From Vitellaria paradoxa (lineage: Eukaryota > Streptophyta > Magnoliopsida > Ericales > Sapotaceae): DNA of 64,000 bases. Made by a program: the position numbers and the translations under genes. Of the stretch, positions 34,911 to 47,870 are shown piece by piece (position 1 is the first letter of the stretch; each line of letters opens with the position of its first letter). The notes beneath the pieces were generated by a model. It saw only the letters and a program-made list of their open reading frames with translations, was not told the DNA's origin and did no database searches. The stretch lies in NCBI GenBank assembly GCA_019916065.1, contig CM034233.1:39348862-39412861 (forward strand). The letters are read 5' to 3'.

Positions 34911-37545
34911 TGTAATACCTTAGACTTTGTATTAACATAAGTATAAGGTTTTTGATATATTTTGGAAGCAATATATGTTAATTTAGTGGAATGGATCATT
35001 AATGGTGTTTTAGAGTTGAGAACTTTGAAAGAGATGGGTTAGGCAATCAAAAGATGGCATTTTAGCCAAGTATAGGAAAAAGGGACCTTGGGCGCACAAG
35101 GCAAGGGTGCCCACGGTCTTGGGCAACCACCTGAGAAGGCATGGGTGCCCAAGGTATAGTAGACTTGACGGCATAGGTTGCTCTACATTTTTCAGCCGAC
35201 CCCTCTCCCTTATGAACCTATATCTAGCTAGGAGTGAAGAAGGGGCCTGAAATTCACTGTTTGGGGGATTAAAATATTGATAATATATATATATATATAT
35301 ATTTGTATATATGATGCAAAAGAGAGAGAGAGATATTGTTTGGGGAAGAAGAAACCGGGTAAAGAAGCAAAGGAAGAGCAAAGAAGGAGAAGAAGAGAAC
35401 CGGGTGGAATCCTTGAGAGTAAGTTCATCTAGCCTTCATGGAAATCAAATTCCTCTTGCAAAAGTGAAATTGAAACCTCAAGGAACCTTTCTATGTGATT
35501 TATTTGTAGTTTGGATGAAGGAGGGAAGAGATTGAGTCCATCAAAGCTTGAAAGCTTGGAAGCACAAAGCACGTTCTTGTTGATCCATCTTCTTACATCT
35601 TGAGGTAGGGATTTAATGCCTCATTCTTACATATATGATGTGTAACAAGGAGTAGATTACGATTAGAAAACCCTCATCAAGTGTTGGTTAGATGTATGGA
35701 AGATATTGGTAGTTATATACACATATATATGTATGTATAGGTTAAGAGAGTGAAAATGGTGTTTTGATCCATAACTTGACTTTTGGTTGATGAAAACTCA
35801 AATTGATAAATTTGTTTGGTGCATAAGAACCTTGTGTTGATGTTAGAAACATGAAACTTTAGGTATTTTTACTTTAACTTGGTCAATTTGAGATCCTAAG
35901 GGTGAAAAACCATGAAACCAGAAAATAGAGCATGAAACCCGTAACCTGGCCCAAGCTGTGGGCACACGAGGGAGACACAGTCGGGTGCCCAAGCCCCTTG
36001 GGCACACGGCTGAGTGTCAGCTTGGGCGCCCACCAAGCCTGGGTCATTTTCCTGACCTTGCTTAGCTTGACCTCCTACCTTGGGCTTATGAAAGAGTTAG
36101 TAACATACCTTTACATGAAAATTTTACTTGATTAATTGCATGGATTTAGAAATGGAAATGTGCGTTAAAAAGTGATTAAGGATTGGAAATCTTAAGCTAA
36201 TGGGACTTAACTTGTAAGGGTAAGTGAATGTTACCTTGAATTGTATGAATTGGAAGATTACTTTGAGGTAAGAGTCTTAATTGAGTAGAATTGTGAATAT
36301 GCCTTGATGTAAACTAAATGTTGAAGTTTAGGAACTTATGATTGATTTAGTGAAATGTGACTTGACAAAGGGACACATGTTCAACATGTTGGTAAGTGTG
36401 GAATACTTAACAAAATTTGATCAATGTGATATGTAATAAGCCATAGAATGAACCGTAACATTGTCATGTGTGTTGGGTAGTATATGATGATGAATGTGAA
36501 CCTATGAAAGATGAGATGTTATACGATAAATGATTGTTTGTGTGTCGGGGGCCGTGGTGGGGTGCGGTAAATAGGAAGGATTTTGAGATTACCCTCGGGT
36601 TGAGAGTCTCGAAACCTGCGCAGGGTTTGGTGTCAATGCCAGTGGGTTAGTAGCCCAAACATTATGAGTGTATAGGTTACCCGTGACCTTAGATTGTGAT
36701 CCTAAACGATGGTGTTCGGTTTATCGTTTATGTTGGATCTGGACCCATAAAAGACGGTGTTGTGTATGCACCCAACCCCTGATAATTTGTGTGACTATGG
36801 TTGTGTGATGGATTGATGGAAAGTGATAATGTGGATGTGCATATGTGATTGAATGTTGAATATGTGATAAGGTGGCATGGAATGTGATTATGATTAAACA
36901 TCAAAGAGAAAATTGAAATGTGATTTGAACCAATAAATGAAATTTCAAAGATTAAGTATTAATTGGAATTCAACCCTTCTTATGATATTGTTGTGTGAAA
37001 ATGTATATATTCTAAATTGGTTATGTAGTTATGTTGATAAACTATTGTGGCTCTAGAATATATTGAGATAACTAGATACACCATGAATAGCATGCATGTT
37101 TGGAATACATATCATATATGTTTGTTTGAGACATCGTGGGCACAAGTGGACCTGTGCTCACGTCCCTACAGAATTTGATGCAAGTACAGGTCCTAACAAT
37201 CAGGTGGGCCAATGGGGTTGGATTAGAAGGGTGTGCATGAGCCCTACCAAGCTTAGCAAAGCTCTTGGTCATTTAATTTAAATTTCTTTTGGAATTGTAA
37301 TATTGTACACTGCTAGACTCATTCGATTTGGTTGTAATGGCCTTAAGGCCTAAGTTATGTATTAATGGGAATAGTGTATGGAGTACGTGACCTGGCAATA
37401 GTTAAGGTTAAATTTACGTTATCCTATCTTATGTCTCAAGCTCACTAGTTTATGTTGCATTGATCTGATCATTGATTGGTTATGTTAGTGCATGTTATAT
37501 ATGTTTATCACTCACCCATCGGGTCGCGAGATTCAGGGCGTGACA
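34911..37545 (+). repeat. 5' LTR of the chromovirus
   Basis: It runs from TGTAATACC to GGGCGTGACA, 2635 bp. It is nearly identical over long stretches to 46056-49850 and more diverged from the solo LTR at 42872-45501. It has a TA repeat with a TATA-like box at about 35285-35303. Conserved GGGC/CCCA-type blocks such as TTGGGCGCCCA-like palindromes recur at 35080-35150 and 35990-36030. Small reading frames inside are not genes. Confidence 0.9.
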
Positions 37546-37548
37546 AGT

Positions 37549-37560
37549 TGGTATTAGAGC
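37549..37560 (+). other. Chromovirus primer-binding site
   Basis: TGGTATTAGAGC, three bases after the LTR end, is the initiator tRNA-Met site TGGTATCAGAGC with a single C-to-T change. Confidence 0.85.
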
Positions 37561-37673
37561 ACTAGGTCAGAATACCTAGGGACATGGGAAGTCTTGCATC
37601 TCATATTGCATGTTTGAATGAAACATAATTGAATTTGACCTTAAATTCTAAGTTGTCTTGTTCAAAATTTTAG

Positions 37674-38270
37674 ATGGGAATAGAAAAAGGGGAGAGTAGT
37701 GGTACCAAAGCCCAATCAATTGAGGAAAAGATTGAGTGGCCTAATGATGATGTCTTTACCCAAGTGGCAACCGAGGGTTTAACCGAGACTCAACCCCAGA
37801 TTGTGACAAAGGATGTAGAAGTGGTAAGCAGGGTGTCTGTAACTATAGGTCATCAAATGGTACCTTATTATGGGATGCCATATCCAGTTCCATATCCAAC
37901 ACCTTATCCATATCAGAGTGTGATGCCTTATCTAATGCTTGTTTAGTTCCAGTTTGCCTACCCAGTGACAGTAGTACAAAATGTGACTGTGATTGTACCT
38001 ACCCTTTCAGTAAATCTAACCATGACACCAGATGTAATGATAGAACCTAACCCAAGCAGTCAGAGTGTTAATTCACAGGAAGCTAGCACTAATGTTGGGG
38101 AGATGGATGAAAGCTCTAGTAGTGATGAAGATCATTTGCGAGGGGCATGTGGGGGCTGTCGTAGGCAGGGACATATACGTTACTGGTGCCCTAGGCAATG
38201 TATCAATTGTTGTACTTATTGTCGCAGGAGGAGGCACACTCGTAGCTCTTGCCCGTATCGTAGAGTTTGA
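37674..38270 (+). pseudogene. Extra ORF (ORF0) upstream of gag with two CCHC knuckles
   Basis: A 198-codon frame with one in-frame TAG (37944-37946) lies between the primer-binding site and gag. The N-terminus is acidic. The middle is a Pro/Tyr repeat (YPVPYPTPYPYQ, residues about 67-82). Then comes an acidic Ser-rich stretch (DESSSSDEDH). The C-terminus holds two CX2CX4HX4C knuckles in tandem: CGGCRRQGHIRYWC (residues 159-172) and CTYCRRRRHTRSSC (residues 180-193), DNA 38148-38252, in an Arg-rich setting. Gag downstream has two more knuckles of its own. I do not recognise this protein; the fold suggests RNA or single-stranded nucleic acid binding. A separate 5' ORF is unusual for this lineage. 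TAG could derive from CAG. Confidence 0.6.
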
Positions 38271-38577
38271 GATGTAAGAATGTAAAGGGAAAATTTTGGA
38301 AAGATAATTCCCTTAGCGGTAATTGGAATGGTTAATAGTCTAAGGACTTTTGTTATGCTATGTACTCTTTTAACTTCAGTCAGTAGAGTAACTAGAGACC
38401 CTGTAATGTTGGAACTTCCGTGGTAGTACTAATGGAAGTAAGATGGTGTTGTTATGTTAAACCTTTATGAATGTATTGAACTGTTGTATTATTACTATGA
38501 AATGAAGTTATGCTCTATTATAATTTTAGATGTCGATTTAATATTGTTATTTTATGCTTTGATATACCTTAAATAAA

Positions 38578-39731
38578 ATGCTACTGCGTGAAATGGGAGT
38601 TAGAGTTCGAGATCGAGGTAGGGGTAGAGGAAGGGAACATATGCCTATTCAGCAAGAATAGGAAACACATCATAGTGCAGTGGCTGAGGCACCGTCTATC
38701 GTACAACAGAATGACTTAGGAAAGAGGAGGTGCAGTTGAGGGCATTAGAGATTCAACAACCAGGAGCTATGGACGCTAGGGCAGTGTTACAACAATTGGC
38801 GACAGCTATGGCCACAATAGCAGATGGGGCTCGAGTTGGACCCCAATCACAAGTGCAGGCAGGCTTGACTGCTTTGGAGAAATTCAAGAGGATGAAACCT
38901 GTAACTTATGATGGTGTGGTCGACACAAATGTGGCGGAGCAATTCTTAGAGGAATGTGAGAAGATACTAGCTGCAATGGAGATTACTGATCCTTGTACTC
39001 GTATTATGTTGATTGCATTTCAACTAGTGGAAAGGGCGTCAGCTTGGTGGTCTAGTTTAAAGGACACAGGAGGATTAGTGGGTCTCACTTGGGAAAGGTT
39101 TAAGGAGAAGTTCAGGGATCATTTCTTCCCTCAATCTTTAAGAGATGCTAAGAGGGAGGAATTTGCTGGGTTGATACAAGGGACTATGTCGGTGTTGGAG
39201 TATGAAAGGAAATTTTCAGACTTATCAAAGTATGCGCCTGAGTTGGTTTCTACTACTCATTTGAAGTGCAGGAGATTTGAAAGGGGATTGAGACCGACTA
39301 TAAGGAACAAAATGGTGTTGTTGGGATTGGAGGATTATGAAACTTTGATAAATCGAGCTATGATGGTGGAAAGAGATTTGAATGAAACCAAAGTCATTTA
39401 TGAAAGTCAGCAAAGCAAAACAATGGGGACTCAACAAGAAGGAGTTAGTAGAAAAAGAGTTAAGGGTAACTCATCAACTTCACAGATGCAATTATCCTAC
39501 CAGGAGAGTACAGCACCCAAACCATTAAGGAAATTGGAAAGCATTTCTCAGAGATTAATTATATGTTTTAACTGCAAGCAACCGGGGCATAAGAGCACTG
39601 AATGCCCTAATGTTAGAAAATATAATGAGTCAATAAGGCAGATGAGAAGTGGACAAGTTGGAGAGGATATAGTGTGTTATGGGTGTGGGAAGATGGGGCA
39701 TATCCAGAAGTTTTGCCCTCAGAATCAGTGA
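38578..39731 (+). pseudogene. Chromovirus gag
   Basis: The likely start is ATG 38578, giving an Arg/Gly-rich N-terminus (RDRGRGRGRE). A TAG and a frameshift at about 38660-38740 separate it from the 333-codon main frame (38730-39731). Within that, the retrotransposon gag (capsid) domain spans residues about 50-215 (FKRMKPVTYDG, AWWSSLKD, WERFKEKFRDHFFP, LKCRRFERGLRP). Two zinc knuckles are near the C-terminus: CFNCKQPGHKSTEC and CYGCGKMGHIQKFC. Gag forms the particle and binds the RNA. The frame ends with TGA at 39729-39731, before the protease linker. Confidence 0.85.
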
Positions 39732-39739
39732 GGCGCGGG

Positions 39740-41850
39740 AAGAAGGATGGCACAATCTGGACAGTGATTACAGGGAGCCCACCCATCGACCTCCCAGTCG
39801 GTACAACCACAGTATCAACATAGAAGTGTTCTGCATGGGACGATGCAAACTTGGACATCACAACAGTTGAGGATGAACCCATAGGGACAGAGGTTTGGTC
39901 AGCCACAGAATATTCAGCCACAGGGTAGGTGTTTGCAGTGGCACAGCAGGAAGCGCCAGCTGAGCCTACAGTGACAAGAGGTATTTTTTGTGTCTATTCA
40001 TCAAATGCTATTGTGCTCTTAGACACAGGAGCATCCCATTCATTTATCGCTGCATCATTTGCATCTGCTTTAGGAATAAATGTTAGCCCCTTAGAATAAT
40101 TCTTATGTGTTGAGACCCCCATAGCGGGATATTCTTCCTTGACTCAAGTGTGTAAAGGGTGTGAATTAAGGGTAATTGATGTTTTGGATGGGCGAGAGTT
40201 CATCTCAACTTTTGATTTAATTGTACTAGAGATGAGGGGTTTTGATATCATACTTGGTATGGATTGGCTTATGTCCTACCAAGCTATGATTGACTATCAT
40301 AAGCGTAAGCTAACCTTAACCATGCCAGAGGGAGATCAAATTCGCTTCTTTACAGACCGGTGTGAAATACGAGAAGTGTTGCTTATGAAAAGTGGGGGAA
40401 ATGATGAATTATGTAGTTTATTTGCTTGCATGGTTATAGAGGAAGAGGATGAAGAACAAAGAGTTGAATTGCCTAAAGTTGTGAATAAATTTCCTAAAGT
40501 GTTTCCTGAGGAGATATCCGGGTTGCCACCTGAACGGGAAGTAGATTTTTGCATTGAATTGGTTCCAGGCATAGAACCCATCTCCATTCCACCCTACAGG
40601 TTGGCACCAGCAGAGTTAACAAAACTGAAAACACAAGTAGAGGAGTTGCTAGCTAAGGGATTCATCTGGCCAAGTACATCACCTTGCGTTGCACCGGCAT
40701 TATTCGCAGCTAAGAAAGATGGGACTTTAAGAATGTGTATTGATTATAGGAAGTTGAATAGGGTGACTATCAAGAATAGATACCCGTTGCCAAGGATCGA
40801 CGATTTATTTGATCAACTGAAGGGATCATTGGTGTTTTCGAAGATTAATCTGTGATCTGGGTACTACCAGGTGAGGATAAGGGAAGAAGACATTCCAAAG
40901 ACGGCATTCAAGACTCGGTATGGCCATTACGAATTTCTGGTTATGCCCTTTGGTTTGACAAATGCATTGGCAGTCTTTATGGACTTGATGAATCAAGTTT
41001 TTAGAGATTAGATGGATAAGTTTGTGGTGGTATTCATAGATGATATCTTGGTGTATTCTAAGTCGGAAGAAGAACATGAACAACATTTGAGGCTCGTACT
41101 ACAAAGGTTAAAGGATCGTCAGTTATATGCCAAGCTGAGCAAATGTGAATTCTGGCTTAGAAAAGTCAAGTTTTTTGGGCATGTTGTATCAAAAGAAGGA
41201 GTAGTAGTGGACCCATCCAAAATTGAAGCTATTTTGGAATGGTCTCAACCAAAGTCTGTATTTGAGATCTGTAGTTTCCTTGGGTTGGCAGGATACTACA
41301 GAAGGTTTGTCTTGGATTTTTCTAGATTAGCAACCCTACTAACCAGATTAACCCGAAAGGGGATCAAATTTGAGTAGGATGATGCATGTGAAAGATCATT
41401 TCAAGAGATAAAAAGAAGATTGACTACTGCACCAGTATTAATCATCCCAAAGAGGGGAGCTGGTTACTTGGTGTATTGTGATACGTCACGGGAAGGACTT
41501 GGGTGTGCTCTTATGCAGAATGGGCGAGTGGTGGCATATAGTTCAAGACAGTTGAAGAATCATGAAAAGAACTATCCAGTGCATGATTTGGAGCTGGCAT
41601 CAGTCATTTTTGCCTTAAAGAGTTGGAGGCATTACTTGTATGGTGAAAGATTTGAAGTGTTCTCGGACCACAAAAGTTTGAAGTACATCTTTACTCAGAG
41701 AGACTTGAATTTGAGGCAACGGCGGTAGATGGAGTACATGGAGGATTATGACTTTGAATTGCATTACCATCTAGGTAAGGCTAATGTAGTTGCAGATGCT
41801 TTGAGCAGAAAGAGCAGAAGTGCCATGGCTTATGTAGCAGTTAAATAATG
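39740..41850 (+). pseudogene. Chromovirus protease, reverse transcriptase and RNase H
   Basis: Aspartic protease: DTGASHSF (Asp codon 40022-40024), with IILGMDWL about 80 codons on. [12 protein letters not shown] (about 40540), [39 protein letters not shown], catalytic FIDDILVYS (about 41035) and SKCEFW. RNase [14 protein letters not shown] (about 41465), [12 protein letters not shown] (about 41570) and [11 protein letters not shown] (about 41660). Frame breaks are stops at 40099, 40853-40855 (CGA-type Arg position), 41010, 41375 and 41726 (both Trp positions), and 41848. The catalytic FIDD aspartates remain. Proteolytic processing and cDNA synthesis would fail because of the stops. Confidence 0.85.
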
Positions 41851-42019
41851 GGAAATGATGGGGATATTGAATGAATTTGAATTAGAACCTGAAGAGGGAG
41901 AGGAACAAGGGATATTGAATACTATCATCACCCAGTCAGCCTTAATCAATAGGCTAACTGAGGCTTAGAAGTTAGATGAGGAAGCTAATGATGTCTGTAC
42001 AAAAATAAGGGGGTGAGTA

Positions 42020-42871
42020 GATATTCCAGGCTGGACAGTAGGTCATGATGAAGTGGTCAGATATCAAGGGAGAATCTTTGTACCCTCCTCAGTTAGAGAG
42101 GAAGTTTTGAGGGAATTTCATCATTCCCAGCTAGCAGTACATCTAAGGGGTACGAAAATGTATCATGATTTAAAAAGGCAATTCTATTGGGCAGGAATGA
42201 AGAAAGATGTAGTGGAGTTTATTAGCAAGTGCCTAACCTGTCAGCAGGTCAAGGCAGAGCATCAGAGACTAGTTGGATTGTTACAGCCATTGTCAATATC
42301 TAAGTGGAAGTGGGAGAACGTGATTATAGACTTTGTGTCAGGATTGCCAAAGACAAAAAGAGGTTGTGATGCCATATGGGTGATTGTTGATCGACTAACA
42401 AATTTAGCTCACTTCTTGTCAATGAGAATGACCGATTCAATGGACTCTTTGGCCCGATTATATATCTAAGAAATTGTGAGGTTACATGGGACACCAATGT
42501 CTATTATCTTAGATTGGTACTCTCGTTTTGTTTCCCGATTCTGGCAGAGTTTTCAAGCGGCCATAGGGGCGGAGTTATGTTTTAGTATGGCTTATCACCC
42601 CCAAACTGATGGACAGTCGGAACGAACAATTCAAATTTTAGAAGATATGCTTCGAGCTTGTGTGTTGGACTTTAAAGGAAATTGGGAAGATCATTTGCCA
42701 TTGGTGGAGTTCACTTATAACAAAAGTTACCAAGCTAGCATTAGAATGGCACCATTTGAGGCATTGTATAGAAGACCATGTAGATCCCCAGTGTGTTGGA
42801 CACAAGTTGGAGAAGCAGCCATGATTGGGCTAAAGTTTGTTCGTGAAACTAATGAAAAGATCAAGGTAATC
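42020..42871 (+). pseudogene. Chromovirus integrase, zinc-binding and core domains
   Basis: The HHCC domain (42053-42260) shows FHHSQLAVH, FYWAGMKKD and CLTCQQ. The core has DFVSGLPKTKRG with the first Asp (about 42331), the second Asp in IILDWYSRF (about 42507; the usual SDRD sequence is changed around it), and the Glu in QTDGQSERTIQ (about 42613). A stop breaks it at about 42467. The domain is interrupted after residue NEKIKVI by a solo LTR at 42872, whose duplication TAATC keeps the frame on the other side at 45502. Confidence 0.85.
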
Positions 42872-45501
42872 TGTAATACCCTGGACTTTGTCTTAATATG
42901 AGGATATGGTTTTTGATGTATTTTGGAAGTCAAGATATGTTAATTTAGTGATATGGATCATTTGTGGTGTTTTAGAGTTGAGAACTTTGAAGGAAATGGG
43001 TTATGCAGTCAAAGGTGACATTTTGGCCAAGTGATGGAAAATAGGGGGGAACCTTGGGCGCCCACCTGACAGGAGCTTGGGCGCCCACCTGAAAAGAGCT
43101 TGGGTGCCCAAGGTACAGTGGTTTTGACAGATAAGTGTTTTTCTGCATTTTCCAACCGAGCCTTACCCTATTAACACTTATACCTAGCTAGGGGTGAGGG
43201 GAGAACTGAGAATAACTGTTTGGGGGTTTAAAATATTGTTATATATATATTTGGTTGATTTGATGCAAGAGAAAGAGAGAGGAGTGGCTTGGAAGAAGAG
43301 AGAATTCAGGTGAGAAGCAAAGGAAGAGCAAATGAAGAACAAAGGAGGAACCGGGTGGAGATTCAAAGGTAGGTCTTCCAAATCTTCATAGAACTCAAAT
43401 TCCTCTTGCAAAATTGAAATTAGAACCCTAAGAAACCTTCCTATGTCATTTATTTTTAGTTTTGATCAAGGAGGGAGAAGATAGAGGCCAACAAAGTTTG
43501 AGGGTTTGGAAGCTCAAGACACTTTCTTGTTGATCTATCATTTTACCACTTGAGGTAGGGATTTAATGCCTCATTCCTACATATGTGTTGTGTAACAAGG
43601 AGTAGATTACCATTAGAAAACCCTCTTTAAGTGTTGGTTTTATGTATGGAAGAAAATGAGAGTTATACACATGTCTATATATATGTATAGGTTGAGAGAG
43701 TGAAAGTGGTGTTTTGATTTATAACTTGACTTGTGCTTGATGAAAACTCAAATTTTTTATTTTGTTTGAAGCCTAAGAACCTTGTGTTGATGTTAGAAAC
43801 TTGAAACTCGAGGTATTTTTACATTAACTTGGTCAATTTGAGGTCCCAAGGGTGAAAAACCATGAAACCAGAAAACAGGGCATGAAACCCGAAACTTGGC
43901 CCAGGCTGTGAGCGCACGAGGGGGACACAGTCGAGTGCCCAAGATATTAAGGCATGGGCACCCAAGAAATTAAGGCATGGGTGCCCAAGCCCCTTGGGTG
44001 CACTGAGTGTCAGCTTGGGTGCCCACCGAGCCTAGGTCACTTTTCTGACATTGTTTAGTTTAGCCTTCTACTTTGGGCATATGGAAGAATTGGTAATTTG
44101 TTTTTACATGAAACTTTTAATTGATTAATTACATGGATTTTAAAAGGGAAATGAGCTTTTAAAAGTGATTAATGAGTGTTTAACTTAAGCTTGTGGGAAT
44201 TAACTTGAAAGGGGCAAGTGAAAGTCACCTTGAATTGCATGAATTGGAAGTCTACTTTGAAGTAAGTCTTAATTGAATAGAATTGTGAATATGCCTTGAT
44301 GCAAACTAAATGTTGAAGTTTATGAACTTGTGATTGATTAAGTGAAATGTGACTTGACAAAAGGACTCATGTTCTTAATATTGGTAAATAGGGGATGCTT
44401 AATATGATTTGATCAATATGATATGTAATGAACCACGAGATGAACCTTAACATTGACATGTGTGTTGAAAGGTATTGATGATGAATGTGAATCTATGAAA
44501 GATGAGATTGTATGGTATGAACGATGGTTTATGTGCCGGGGGTTGTGGTGGGGTGCGGTAAATAGGAAGGGTTTAGAGAGTACCCTTGGGTTGAAAGTCT
44601 CGGAACCTACGCAGGGTTTGGTGTCAATGCCAGTGGGTTAGTAGCCCACAACATTGTGTGTGTTTTGGCTCCTCGTGGCCCTGGATGGTGATCCTAAATG
44701 ATGACGTTGGTTTATTGTTTTCGTTGGGTATTAGCCTATAAAAAACGATAGTGTGTATGCACCCATCCCCCAATGATTTGTTTGGTTGTGGTTGTGCTAT
44801 GTGATGATGAATAGATGATGATGTGAATACGTTTACTTGCTTGAATATTATTCAAATGATAAAGTGGTGTTGAATTGTGAATGGAATTGGAGTTTGAATT
44901 GCAAAACATAAACATTAACCAAAATTTAAAATCTTAAACTTTAGCATTATTGAATGAACTTATGTTTCCACTTATTTTGACATGGCTATGTTAATGAAAT
45001 GTTATGACTCTAGGAAATGTTGAAATGGCTAACCTTACTTGAGATGCATTGCATGGTTAGATTGCATACCATATATGTTTGCTTGAGACATCCTGGGCAC
45101 AAGTGGACCCGTGCTCACGTCCCTACAGATTTTGATGCAAGTACAGGCCATAACAACCAGGTGGGCTAAGGGGTTTGGACTCGGAGGTTATGCATGAGCC
45201 CAACCAAGCTTAGCAAAGCTCTTGATCTTTTAGTTTAATTTCTTTTGGAATTGTGACATTGTACACTGCTAGATTTATTCAATTTGGTTGTAATGGCCAT
45301 AAGGCCTAAGTTGTGTAATTTGGGAATCGTGTATGGAGTATGTGACCCGGCAATAGTCAAGGTCAAACTTATGTTATTCTATCTTATGTCTCGGGCTCAC
45401 TAGCTTACGTTGCGTTACTCTGATCACGGGATTAGTCATGTTAGTGCATGTTCTGTGTGTTTATCACTCACCCCTCGGGTCACGTTATCCGGGGCGTGAC
45501 A
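42872..45501 (+). repeat. Solo LTR of the same chromovirus family inside its integrase gene
   Basis: It is 2630 bp, beginning TGTAATACCC and ending GGGCGTGACA, with an exact 5-bp duplication TAATC at 42867-42871 and 45502-45506. It is clearly related to the host element's own LTRs but less similar to them than they are to each other, so it came from a different family member. Interior sequence is gone, the result of recombination between its two former LTRs. Confidence 0.92.
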
Positions 45502-46055
45502 TAATCAGGCAAAGACTAGAGATAGCACGCAGTCGCCAGAAGAGTTATGTAGATCAAAGGGGGAGGCCTTTAGAGTTTCAAGCAGGGGATAATGTATTTC
45601 TGAAAGTGTCACCGCGAAAGGGAAAGTACAGATTTAGTAGACGAGGGAAGTTATCTCCCAGATATATTGGCCTATTTGAAATACTAGCAAGAGTTGGAGA
45701 GGTTGCTTACCGGTTGGCATTGCCACCCTAAATGTCTGGAGTGCATGAAGTATTTCATATCTCTATGTTACGTAAGTACATTCTAGACCCTACATATGTG
45801 CGAAATTAGACTGAATTGGAAGTAGACTTAGATGTGAAGTATGAAGTTCAGCCAGTTCAAATTTTGGATGCTCGAGACCAAGTGCTTTGGGGTAAAACCA
45901 TTCCTTTGGTTCGAGTGTTATGGAAGTATCATGGAGTGGAAGAATCAACTTGGGAACGTGAGCTTGAAATGCGAGAATGATACCCACATTTGTTCTCTTA
46001 AGATTATGTTATGTATTAAATTTCGAGGATGAAATTTTTTTGTAAGGGGGGAGAA
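45502..46055 (+). pseudogene. Chromovirus integrase C-terminus and chromodomain, with PPT
   Basis: After the solo LTR the frame continues IRQRLEIARSRQKSYVDQR, FQAGDNVFLKVSPRKG and GKLSPRYIGLFEI (45502-45731). A stop after LPP interrupts the GVHEVFH region. A chromodomain follows at about 45840-46000 (QPVQILDARDQVLWG, IPLVRVLWKYHGVEESTWERE); such domains tether integrase to modified chromatin. A further stop (Arg-to-TGA type) sits at 45978-45980. The polypurine tract AAGGGGGGAGA (46044-46054) directly precedes the 3' LTR. Confidence 0.85.
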
Positions 46056-47488
46056 TGTAATACCTCGGACTTTGTATTAACATAAGTATAAGGTTTTTGA
46101 TGTATTTTGGAAGCAATATATGTTAATTTAGTGGAATGGATCACTAATGGTGTTTTAGAGTTGAGAACTTTGAAAGAGATGGGTTAGGCAATCAAAAGAT
46201 GGCATTTTAGCCAAGTGCAGGAAAAAGGGCACCTTGGGCACACAAGTCATGGGTGCCCACCTGAGAAGGCATGGGCGCCCAAGGTATAGACTTGACAGGC
46301 ATGGGTTGCTCCATATTTTTCAGCCGACCCCTCTCCCTTATGAACCTATATCTAGCTAGGGGTGAGGAAGGGGCTTGAAATTCACTGTTTGGGGGATTAA
46401 AATATTGATTATATATATATTTGTATATATGATGCAAGAAAGAGAGAGATATTGTTTGGTGAAGAAGAAACCAGGTAAAAAAGCAAAGGAAGAGCAAAGA
46501 AGGAGAAGAAGAGAACCGGGTGGAATCCTTGAGAGTAAGTTCATCTAGCCTTCATGAAAATGAAATTCCTCTTGCAAAAGTGAAATTGAAAACTCAAGGA
46601 ACCTTTCTATGTGATTTATTTGTAGTTTGGATGAAGGAGGGAAGAGATTGAGTCCATCAAAGCTTGAAAGCTTGGAAGCACAAAGCACCTTCTTGTTAAT
46701 CCATCTTCTTACATCTTGAGGTAGGGATTTAATGCCTCATTATTACATATGTGATGTGCAACAAGGAGTAGATTACCATTAAAAAACCCTCTTCAAGTGT
46801 TGGCACATGTATGGAAGATATTGGTAGTTATATACACATATATATGTATGTATAGGTTGAGAGAGTGAAAATGGTGTTTTGATCCATAACTTGACTTTTG
46901 GTTGATGAAAACTCAAATTGATAATTTTGTTTGGTGCCTAAGAACCTTGTGTTGATGTTAGAAACATGAAACTTTAGGTATTTTTACTTTAACTTGGTCA
47001 ATTTGAGATCCTAAGGGTGAAAAACCATGAAACCAGAAAACAAAGCATGAAACCCGTAACCTGGACCAAGCTGTGGGCACACGAGGGAGACACAGTTGGG
47101 CACCTAAGCCCCTTGGGTGCACGGCTAAGTGTCAAATTGGGTGCCTACCGAGCTTGGGTCATTTTCCTGACTTTCCTTAGTTTGACCTCCTACCTTGGGC
47201 TTATGAAAGAGTTAGTAACATACCTTTACATGAAATTTTTACTTGATTAATTGCATGGATTTAGAAATGGAAATGTGCTTCAAAAAGTGATTAAGGATTG
47301 GTTATCTTAAGCCAATGGGACTTAACTTGTAAGGGTAAGTGAATGTCACCTTGAATTGCATGAATTGGAAGATTACTTTGAGGTAAGAGTCTTAATTGAG
47401 TAGAATTGTGAATATGCCTTGATGTAAACTAAATGTTGAAGTTTATGAACTTATGATTGATTTAGTGAAATGTGACTTGACAAAAGGA

Positions 47489-47692
47489 CACATGTTCAAC
47501 ATGTTGGTAAATGTGGAGTACTTAACAAAATTTGATCAATGTGATATGTAATAAGCCATAGAATGAACTGTAACATTGTCATGTGTGTTGCACATGTTAA
47601 ACATGTTGGTAAATGTGGAATACTTAACAAAATTTGATCAATGTGATATGCGATAAGCCATAGAATGAACTGTAACATTGTCATGTGTGTTA
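47489..47692. repeat. 102-bp tandem duplication specific to the 3' LTR
   Basis: CACATGTTCAACATGTTGG.. to GTCATGTGTGTTG repeats once with a 102-bp period. The corresponding 5' LTR region (about 36376-36475) has a single copy, so it arose after insertion of the element. Confidence 0.85.
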
Positions 47693-47870
47693 GTTAGTAT
47701 ATGATGATGAATGTGAACCTATGAAAGATGAGATGTTATATGACGAATGATTGTTTGTGTGCTGGGGGTCGTGGTGGGGTGCGGTAAATAGGAAGGGTTT
47801 TGAGATTACCCTCAAGTTGAGAGTTTTGGAACCTGTGTAGGGTTTGGTGTCAATGCCAGTAGGTTAGTAG

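Noticed and set aside
35010..35535. Overlapping ORFs in the LTR (also at 43184-43411 and 46207-46544)
   Set aside because: They recur in every copy of the LTR but contain no family motif, shift frame between copies and overlap the TATA region.
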